Assembly: GCA_019009955.1 (NCBI GenBank) | Contig: CM032230.1 | Coordinates: forward strand, 14,924,001-14,988,000 | From: Riptortus pedestris | Taxonomy: Eukaryota; Arthropoda; Insecta; Hemiptera; Alydidae | Reading direction: 5' to 3' | DNA: 64,000 nt | Part shown: positions 56,301 to 64,000 of the stretch, one piece after another | Layout of the letters: each line of letters opens with the position of its first letter | Position numbering within the stretch: the stretch's first letter is position 1 | The notes under the pieces: model-generated | The model's input: only the letters and a program-made list of their open reading frames with translations | Told to the model about the DNA's origin: nothing | Database searches by the model: none | Program-made: the position numbers and the translations under genes

Positions 56301-56304
56301 TATT

Positions 56305-56427
56305 AGCAGATTTCCCTTAGAGGAAATCAGCTATAGAGGTTGTACTCATGAAGGGATTTTCAAAAACTATCTTCAAATGTCCATCAATTTCCTTCACAGG
56401 AGATGACAAAAGTGGGGTCCGTCCGAA

Positions 56428-56468
<41 letters not shown>

Positions 56469-57166
56469 ATATATCCAACGACCTTAACTTTGGAATTTCC
56501 AATGGAATGCCATACCTTGTATGACGGATTCTCGTTGAAAATCAAATTTTAAATCGAGTTTATATTAATGAATTCTTCGATTTGATATGACAGCCGTAAA
56601 ATGGACAAACTTGGACTACTAAAATTTGTTTGTTTATTATTATCTACGTCCACTTTATGCTACTATGGCTAATCTGGACGGGTTATCTACAGGTTACCAC
56701 CATTTTCTAGCCAGGTTGGGCCTAAGGAGGGGGAGTTTATTTAATGAGTCCGTCACTAAATAAATTCCTACTACCCCGGGCCGGAATCGAACCCGCTACT
56801 CCAGGTCTACGACGCGAGATAAAGACCAACGCCCTAACTCGCACGGCCAACCTGAGCCCCCCTACTGATTGAGTTAAAAATGATTCTGACTCATTCTAAA
56901 TTACAGTACTAAGTATAGTAAATAGTTTTCAGTCGAATTAATATGTTATAGCCTGATATACCTATTTCAGTAATTGTTTTTCTTTCCGGTAAATGGTTGG
57001 TAGATCTAATTGTTTACATTTCAGAAGCTTCCCGTCGGGATGTTTCTTATTATCGTTTGTATTTATTCACTTAATATTGAGGGTTGTGTTACCAAGTATG
57101 TAGCTTTATCTATTGTTAAACCACGAGGGAAATCTGCTTTGTTTACGCAACCACTGTGTGACGGAC
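56305..57166. repeat. Family F element with SINE insertion
   Basis: T-type end AGCAGATTTCCCTTAGAGG at 56305 and a B-type end GCAACCACTGTGTGACGGAC at 57166. A TA array and a complete SINE lie between. Confidence 0.65.
56622..56860 (-). mobile_element. Complete tRNA-derived SINE
   Basis: On the - strand an A-box TGGCCGTGCGAGTTAGGGCG (56849-56830) and a canonical B-box GGTTCGATTCC (56793-56783) form a tRNA-like head. The tRNA-unrelated body follows (AATGGTGGTAACCTGTAG), with an A/T-rich tail at about 56622. The same body appears at 38249-38345. Confidence 0.78.
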
Positions 57167-57280
57167 GTTTCTCCATTGGAGTTGTGAAAAAGGCTACCAA
57201 CGGTGTCCGAAACTCCCACCATTAAAATATAGTATATTTGACAGATTGAGTACTTTTTACACCCAATACCCAGCCGTTTT

Positions 57281-57881
57281 AGCAAATTTCCCTTAAGAGA
57301 AATTAGCTATTGAAGTCGTACTCATGAAATTTTTCTTCAAATGTCCATCGATCCTACCAATGAGATGACGAAAACGAGGTCCGTTCAAAACACTATATAT
57401 ATGTCTGTTACCGCTCTAGCGGTCGCAATTTGAGGCTTATCGTTACCAAACTTGATATATAATCGTATTATACAAAAAGAAAGATCAAGTTCGTTAACGG
57501 ATGAAATCGGACCAGTTGGAGGGGGGGGGTTTAGAGGGGAGAATTTCAAAAATTCTTAATATCTCCGTTATTGCGTCGCATCGAAAAATGTTATAGAACC
57601 AATCTTATTGCAAATGTAATTTTCTTTAAATGTTGTTATCTACATTTTTTCAATATCTTGATTATTAACTGAGATATTTGCATTTTTTACTTTTCGGTCT
57701 TCAGTAAAACTCCAGTCCTACTCATCTCATATTAACAATATTCTATTATGTTGTGCAGCACTTTATTTGAAGGTTAAATACTAATTATCGTTCTCATTGA
57801 ACTTTTAAGTTTTGAGATAAATGCAAATACTGGGTGCACGTTGGAAATCTGCTTAGTTAACGTAGTCCCTGCGTGACGGAC
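57281..57881. repeat. Family F element, compact complete copy
   Basis: TTTT then AGCAAATTTCCCTTAAGAG at the left; GTCCCTGCGTGACGGAC then TTTT at the right. It is 601 bp with no other insertion, so it is the best type copy. It holds a short TA tract, a G9 tract and no coding sequence. Confidence 0.82.
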
Positions 57882-58249
57882 TTTTATAGTATACGTTTTA
57901 TCGATCGAATGTATTGGAAAGGAGATATTGTGAATCACGTTCATATGAAATAATTTTAAAGAAAATGCAACCAAAATTTATTGGATATTAAATTCAATGG
58001 GAATAAAAGTCGACATCATATTTTTAGTCCAGATTAGAGTTATGGAAATAATACAGTTCAAGTACTGCAAGATAATTAAATATATTTGCACTCTGTTAAA
58101 AGGTCGTGTTATCAGAGACAGTTGATAAGCGGTTTAAATATTTGTTCAATACAAGGCATTCGAGTTAGCTACGTCGAGGAAGTCACTGGGTGAGTACTCT
58201 ATCGTTGGGGGCACAAGGTAACTTCATTTATCAGCACGTTTCAGCTCCA
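57882..58249. other. Unclassified AT-rich stretch
   Basis: No supported gene. It may include more of the LINE that follows. Confidence 0.3.
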
Positions 58250-58578
58250 CAAACCCGAAACTATAGAACAGCTAGTTAACATTTACACAGCCGAAGCAAA
58301 TAAGAAGACAAACTTGGTTGTGCATTTGCAATATACATTGGCGAACATTTTATTTCCAGTAAGCATTATACTATTCCAACTATCAAGGAGAACAATTTGC
58401 AGCACTTGAATTTATTGAACATAATTACACTGACGTACACTCATACACCATTCATACAGATAGTAGAGAAACTATTCAAAAATTTACAACCAAATTCATG
58501 ATTTGGCGGAAAAAATTAGAATACAACATATATCCGGTAAACCCAAAGATATAGACGTGCGTATAAAATGGATTAAAA
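58250..58578 (+). pseudogene. LINE RNase H domain, first part
   Basis: QFAALEFIEHNYTDVHSYTI followed by HTDSRETIQKF is the centre of a LINE-type RNase H, including the Glu and Asp of its active site. After a one-base shift it reads ISGKPKDIDVRIKWIK and stops at AAAA. The next residues of the domain lie at 61411, 2.8 kb away. Upstream frames are broken. Confidence 0.7.
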
Positions 58579-58921
58579 CGTCCGTTACGCAGGGGCTGCG
58601 TAAACTAAGCAGATTTTCATTAATCATTACCTCAACTATATAAATATGTATTGTAATTTATATTAAACCCTAATAATATTGTTACGTTTTATTACAAAAC
58701 CAGTGATAAACGTTGTTAATAAGAGTTCTTTTGGATTGCAAAATTAACACACACAAGTTTCATAGTTTTTATCACTGCACAGTTTATTTGACAATGCACA
58801 ATACACTTGGTTAATTATTCTTAATTACAACTCACATTATGCACTGATAGCGTCACTGTTCTTCAGATTACACAGTCCAATAATTCACTCACGGTACTGA
58901 ACTTCACAGAAAAGACGGTGC

Positions 58922-59118
58922 TGCACTGTCCTTTACTTCGCGGCACTGCACTGTCCTTTACTTCGCGGCACTGCTCTATCCTTTACTTCGCGGCACTGCA
59001 CTGTCCTTTACTTCGCGGCACTACACTGTCCTTTACTTCGCGGCACTGCTCTGTCCTTTACTTCGCGGCACTGCACTGTCCTTTACTTCGCGGCACTGCA
59101 CTGTCCTTTACTTCGCTT
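58922..59118. repeat. 25-bp tandem repeat inside the LTR
   Basis: CTGTCCTTTACTTCGCGGCA followed by CTGCA, about eight units. The other LTRs have only a single related unit. Two units recur at 59580-59630 and one near 60510. Confidence 0.9.
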
Positions 59119-59119
59119 T

Positions 59120-60505
59120 CCGGCACGGGGCCGGCCCTTCCCAGTGGCAGCAGTAAGCCCCCGCTGTGTAGCTGCTGGGTAGGGGAACCGTAGGAACAGT
59201 AGGTCCTTAGTCGGCTTTGCTGTTCCGGGCAGGGGATCACTCCTGCCTTAATGGGGTAGGGTCTGCCTACTCAATGTGAACTACGGGCTGGGTGGTGTCC
59301 GGAGTGAGGGGTGGCTGGCCCTCACTGCCGGTCATAGACGTAGTGGTCGTGTGTTCAAAGCACGAGGACGTACAGGCCAGGAAAACTGGTACATGTACGG
59401 GAGTTCTTCTCTCGTGTGGGAGCTGGGTAGTAGGGGACCGTCCCTTCCATAGGACTCGCTTCTGACCATCGTAGCGAGTCCTCAGTGTTCCACGAGGTTG
59501 TTGGATTGGTGTAGAAGGATTAAGGCCTTGCGGCTAGGTGCCTTCTGCATTGTAGCCACTCCTCGGTGTGGGTGCACAATGTCCTTTACTTCGCGGCACT
59601 GCACTGTCCTTTACTTCGCGGCACTGCACTGGGCCCGCCCTCCCCAGTGGCAGCAGTAAGCCCCCGCTGTGTAGCTGCTGGGTCGGGGAACCGTAGGAAC
59701 AGTAGGTCCTTAGTCGGCTTTCCTGTTCCGGGCAGGGGATCACTCCTGCCTTAATGGAGTAAGTTCTAGCGGCTTACTCAATGTGAACTACGGGCTGGGT
59801 GGTGTCCGGAGTGGAGGCTTGCCTTCACTGCCGGTCATAGACGTAGTGGTCGTGTGTTCAAAGCACGAGGACATACAGGCCAGGTAAACTGGTACATGTG
59901 TGGGAGCTCTTCTCTCGTGTGGGAGCTGGGTAGTAGGAGACTGTCCCTTCCATAGGATTTGCTTCTGACCATCGTAGCGAATCCTCAGTCACCATGAGGT
60001 GTTGGATTGGTGTAGGATGGATTAAGGCCTCACGGCTAGGTGCCTCCTACATTGTAGCCACTCCTCGAAATGGGTACTCAATTTCCCCAAGGGCAGCAGT
60101 AAGCCCCCGCTGTGTAGCTCTTGGGTAGGGGAACCGTAGGGACAGTAGGTCCTTAGTTGGCTTTGCTGTTCCGGGCCTGCGACCATTCCGGCCTTAGGGG
60201 GTAAGTCACTTGCGGCTTACTCAATATGAACTACGGGCTGGGTGGTGTCCGGAGTGGAGGCTTACCTCCATCTGCCGGTCATAGACGTAGTAGTCGTGTG
60301 TTCAAAGCACGAAGACGACAGGCCAGGAAACTGGTACATGTGTCCTTCGTGTGGGAGCTGGTTAGTAGTGATTGTCCCTTCCATAGGATCGCTATACCAT
60401 CTTAGCGACTCCTCAGTTGTCCAGAGAGGTGTTGGATAGATGTTGGTTGGATTAAGGCTGTAATGGCTAGGTGCCTCCTGCATTGTTGCCACATTTCGGA
60501 TGGCT
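59120..60505. repeat. Three tandem GC-rich cassettes of about 450-500 bp
   Basis: Each cassette begins near GGCAGCAGTAAGCCCCCGCT (59146, 59648, 60092) and contains GAACTACGGGCTGGGTGGTG, GTCATAGACGTAGTGGTCGT-like and ATTAAGGC-type segments. Copies differ at scattered sites. Composition is far richer in GC than the rest of the window. No frame is shared intact by all three, so it is not obviously coding. Origin unknown. Confidence 0.85.
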
Positions 60506-61410
60506 ACACAATGTACTTTACTTCGCGGCACTGCACTGTCTTAAACACGGCACTAAACTGTTACTTACAGTCACGGCACAACACTGTTCTTCATATAAAA
60601 CACTTTACCGCACTGCACTAAGTCGCACTGTAGCGCTGAACATCTCTCGAAGACGGCAGAGCATAAACTGAACTGGGGTACTGTCAGCGCCTCATATATG
60701 CCGGTCGGCAAACATCACACAGAATGGCCAGAAAGGACCTAGACAGGAAGGGCCAGAAGTTCCTGGAGCACACGCGGCCCTAATAAGATCCTGCCGGCGC
60801 CACTAATCTTCCTCGTCGGCTCCCTTTCATGTCCCTCGCACCTCCCAAATACGTGGCTCTCTCTCTGCCAATCCTTTACGTATTTAATTTTCGCAACAAT
60901 ATTGATCTCAATAAGGCTAATTTTTGTCGGAAAATAGAATAGAAAGGGGGGGGGGTCCGCCGGAAAAATCAATGGGGTAGTATCCTACGTAATATAAGTC
61001 AAATGGAAACAATAATTTGTATTTAAACTTCGCATAAAACGTTTTATGACATATCAGTCTATTGATAACGCAAATATCTCCGTTAATAATCCAGATACGT
61101 GTATAACAAGTATATAGTTTTAGAACATTAAATTTCCAATAAGATTGATTCCATACACTTTTTCGATGCGACGTATAACAACAGAGGTATTTCGAATTTT
61201 CGAAATCTTCTCCTTCTAACCACCCCCCCCCTTCCCACTGGTCTGATTTTAGCTGTTGACGAAATTGTTCTTCATTTTTATATAAAACGTATTTTTATTT
61301 TTAATTTTCGTCATCTCCTTGTTAGGATCAATGTACATTTGATGAATTTTTTAGAAAGTCTCATCATGTGTACAACTTCCATAGCTGATTTCCACTAAGG
61401 GAAATCTGCT

Positions 61411-61830
61411 AAAAGGACACACTGGATACATTGGATTGACCAAGCTGACAGACTAAGGTGGCATTATCTGACGAGTCATTAATGATTGCTTACAGAAAAT
61501 ACCTAAATCTAAGATTAAAAGACACTAAGACAAGAGACATTTAAACAGTGGAATGACAGATGTGCCAACGCAAATGAAGGTAGACATTTATAAACATTTT
61601 TAAATAACATAGAACAAAAGAAGAGGTCAAGAGTAATTAATAATGGAATAACTCAAGTTCTGACAGGGCAAGGACCAACTAGAAGTTGTTTACATAGCTT
61701 TCAAATGATTGAAAACGGCCAGTGCATATGTGACGGACAAACAGAACTGACAAAAGACTATTTTATATTTGACAGTATGCTATTGGAAAGACGAAGACCT
61801 TAATTAATGAAAAGAATGATGCTTATTGGA
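61411..61830 (+). pseudogene. LINE RNase H end and C-terminal knuckle, second part
   Basis: GHTGYIGLTKLTD continues the RNase H domain split at 58578, then a stop. Downstream frames give QWNDRCANANEG-like and GITQVLTGQGPTRSCLHSFQ, then CICDGQTELTKDYFIFDSML, the Cys-rich end seen after RNase H in some LINEs. Several frameshifts; non-functional. Confidence 0.6.
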
Positions 61831-62300
61831 TAGAATTGTATAATAAGAACGATCTGCTGTTCTTTTTTTCTAATTATTTTATGTCATTTGTAGGTGACAT
61901 AATTATAAAATATTAAAAGGGCATATTATCCAAACAAAAATAAATGAAGGACAAGTAATCTCTTACTTTACATTACTTGATCTAAACATCATGTATTCCA
62001 ATAATATTTTCTTTTGCTTTTATCCTTTAATTTATGTTTTTGTTTTGTTTTTTTTTCTCTCTTTATTACAATTATTTTTCTTATATTTTATTTATTGTTT
62101 TCTTAAACGGATCTTATATTTATCGTATGACACTTGTTCATAGAAAAAAAAACTATTATGTATTCAATGTAACAAATTATTGTAAATAACCCTCTCCACT
62201 GTAGGTAGTATTGAAAGATGGGACGTACAAGTGGAGAGAATTAGGCCAAATATTCCCTCATTTTAATTTTTTTATTAGGGGAAATTTACATTTTCCTTAA
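61831..62300. other. AT-rich stretch, probably LINE 3' UTR
   Basis: T-rich tracts and no gene. A partial F palindrome (TTCCTTAAGGGAAAAATC) lies at about 62294. Confidence 0.3.
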
Positions 62301-62312
62301 GGGAAAAATCAA

Positions 62313-62650
62313 AAAGACATCGGTGGAATGGTCATCAAGTAATCAAAGTTCAAGAAGAGAAGAGGTGGTTCTTGCTCTATTGCGACATGGCCATTCACGT
62401 CTAACGCATAAGAACCTGATGTCTAAATCTGAACCACCAACTTGTTCCCTATGTAATAGGCTACTCACTATAAAACACTTACTGACTGCAGAAGACGACA
62501 ATAACATGGAGTTACCTTATAATCTGGACGAACTACTAACTGACAAAAGTACACACCTGTAAGTTTTGTCAGCATATTTGAAACTAGAACATCTAAACAA
62601 ACTTACATAATATTCACTCTCTTCCTATTTCCAGAGATGTAAAGCCATAA
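62313..62650 (+). pseudogene. LINE ORF2 C-terminal fragment
   Basis: SSRREEVVLALLRHGHSRLT, then PPTCSLCNRLLTIKHLL, is the C-terminal segment with a zinc-knuckle-like CxxC...H that follows RNase H in Jockey-type LINEs. It ends in a stop near 62560 and matches the - strand fragment at 29460-30122 through its 3' UTR. Confidence 0.7.
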
Positions 62651-63095
62651 AGGCTTAAGTCCAAAACAATGTAGTGTTAAATTTAACGCAAAATTACATT
62701 TTGTATTACTTTTCATATGCATCCATGAGTGCATGTATGCGTGTGTGTGAGTGTGAGAAAGAATTTGTGTGTGTGATTGTGAATGCACGTGTAAATTTTA
62801 GTGATACTTTTACCTAATACAATAATTTTCTTTACGTATACATTAATTTTCAATTGATTATTTTAGAATTTTTTTTTTTTTTACAATTGGGATCATAAAA
62901 TTATTTTTATACATTATTATTACTCGGCTATTTTATACGATATTTTTTGTTTTGAATTAAAAGTTACGCATTCGCTTTGTTTTTGATTTTTCTCTTTTGT
63001 TGATTATTCGTGTACGGGCATTTCTTTTTGTTGAGCTGTTCCCGTTTATAGTCTTTCTGTTTTAATAGTATGTGTTTAATTAGTTCTTGTTCCTT
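62651..63095. other. AT-rich intergenic DNA, nothing recognised
   Basis: Contains a short GT-rich tract near 62740-62790. Confidence 0.3.
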
Positions 63096-63196
63096 TTAGC
63101 AGATATTGAGGTCGTACTCATGACGCGAGTTTCGAAAAATTTCTTCAAATGTCCATCGATCCTACCCAGGAGATGACGAAAATGAGGTCCGTTCAA

Positions 63197-63264
<68 letters not shown>

Positions 63265-64000
63265 TAGCTCAGATACCCGGCTTCGCCCGGGAATTCATTT
63301 GAGGCTGAATGGTGATGGTACTTTTTAGCAGGCTTTACATTGCACAATATTTTGACATTTACCCGTCCCAGTGTTTAGGATTGATACCCATCGTTGCATT
63401 GGATTTGCTAATAATAGAATATTTGTTCGATAAAACTTCACTGTCTTCAATATTTTTATATGTCCCGTCTCTTATACATGTAAATAAGGTGAATTTTTAT
63501 TTCAGGCCTTCCTTATAACCCCCCTCTCGTTCGAACCTAAAAATCTTAATATAACTTATAATCATGGAAGAATTAATGCTAATTGACATACCGAGCTTTG
63601 TTAAGTTCGTTAGTGCCCAATAAAATTGTTGGCTCCCGCTAAAGTTTTAACGTAAAACTCATTTATACTTCGGTATACGACAAAAGTGTATATAACAAAA
63701 GTTACTTCAAATAACAAAATAAACAACTTTTGTTATGTTTATATTTGCGGAAAAACGAATAGAAAAGGAAATATTGCTATTTTTAATTTCAGGCCTCCCT
63801 TATAACCCCCACTCCTGCCCGTCCCTAGAAATGTTGGTATGGCTTATTACAATGAAGGCGTTAGTGCTAATGCACATACCGAGTTTTATTTAGTTCGGTT
63901 GAGTCTTTTTTGGCAAATAATATTGTTGACTCCCGCTATAATTTTTAGCGTATAACGCATTTAAACATCGGTATACGACAAAAGTGTATATAACAAAAGT
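63096..64000. repeat. Family F element with Helitron insertion, cut by the window edge
   Basis: Starts TTTTAGCAGATATTGAGGTC, having lost the palindrome core, then GATGACGAAAATGAGGTCCG and a (TA)n array leading into a Helitron. Confidence 0.7.
63264..64000 (-). mobile_element. Non-autonomous Helitron, copy 6, partial
   Basis: The 3' end on the - strand is the intact CCCGGGCGAAGCCGGG hairpin, TATCTGAG and CTAG at 63264. The body matches copies 3 and 5 and continues beyond the window. Confidence 0.85.

Larger units (their letters stand above)
58680..60898 (-). mobile_element. Solo LTR with internal cassette amplification
   Basis: On the - strand it starts TGTTGCGAAAATTAAATACG (60898) and ends GTAATAAAACGTAACA (58680), flanked by ATAT on both sides (58676-58679, 60899-60902). 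Its outer parts match the about 570-base LTRs elsewhere in the window, but it is 2.2 kb because of the two nested repeats annotated inside. Confidence 0.82.
58579..61410. repeat. Family F element inserted in the LINE, holding a solo LTR
   Basis: It starts with the B-type end CGTCCGTTACGCAGGGGCTG after AAAA and ends with the T-type end CTAAGGGAAATCTGCT before AAAA. Removing it joins KWIK to GHTG in the interrupted LINE. Its interior holds the expanded solo LTR. Confidence 0.8.

Noticed and set aside
56783..56849. A tRNA gene on the - strand
   Set aside because: A- and B-boxes are present, but the sequence continues into a SINE body with a second partial copy at 38249.
59120..60505. Ribosomal DNA or a coding gene in the GC-rich cassettes
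   Set aside because: No rRNA-like conserved stretch was recognised and no frame stays open across the three copies.

Overview
This window is eukaryotic, AT-rich genomic DNA, most likely from an arthropod. Genes are split by GT-AG introns. The repeats are a mix typical of arthropods: Helitrons, piggyBac, mariner, pogo-type transposons, R1-like and R2-like LINEs, other non-LTR fragments, a TGTT...AACA LTR family, tRNA-derived SINEs and long (TA)n arrays. A hemimetabolous insect is possible, but the sequence does not fix the species. Most of the window is repeat; genes are a small part of it.

Genes. (1) The last two coding exons of an unidentified + strand gene lie at 29-168 and 1286-1343, with a mariner remnant in the intron. 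(2) A large - strand ankyrin gene runs from 13815 to 6796. A signal-peptide exon (13815-13747) is spliced in phase 0 to one long exon (11025-6796), giving about 1432 residues: signal peptide, an about 110-residue helical N-terminal domain, four ankyrin repeats, a linker and 28 more repeats. Its intron holds a 50-bp minisatellite. (3) A second - strand ankyrin locus runs from about 41.6 kb to 27.5 kb. One exon (41621-41190) carries the same N-terminal domain without a signal peptide. Two short phase-0 exons follow (37178-37122, 37030-36971), then two alternative or duplicated terminal ankyrin exons (33670-32906 and 28761-27505), each with its own stop. The two terminal exons lie in paralogous blocks that also share 3' flank and upstream intron.

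Repeats by region. 0-5 kb: 3' end of gene 1, its long 3' flank, AT-rich filler. 5-6.7 kb: two foldback elements (family F). 11-14.2 kb: intron with the 50-bp minisatellite, then an F fragment. 14.5-21 kb: F fragments, a 37-bp minisatellite and a 25-bp minisatellite. 21-27.2 kb: Helitrons, a pogo-like transposase relic and an LTR with the 5' part of a SAP-domain gag. 27.5-34 kb: duplicated ankyrin terminal exons, a piggyBac MITE, a LINE 3' fragment, a Helitron and a 68-bp tandem repeat derived from ankyrin coding sequence. 34-41 kb: SINE, Helitrons, small ankyrin exons, a piggyBac element inside an F element. 42-47 kb: F elements, a long hairpin and a solo LTR. 47.7-52.5 kb: R2-like and R1-like LINE relics. 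52.6-64 kb: nested F, Helitron, SINE, LINE and LTR insertions with GC-rich cassette amplification.

The main points of interest are the paired ankyrin proteins (one apparently secreted, one apparently cytosolic) that share an N-terminal domain I do not recognise, the duplicated terminal ankyrin exons, and family F. Family F has asymmetric ends that share a core, is flanked by TTTT/AAAA, and hosts most of the other insertions.
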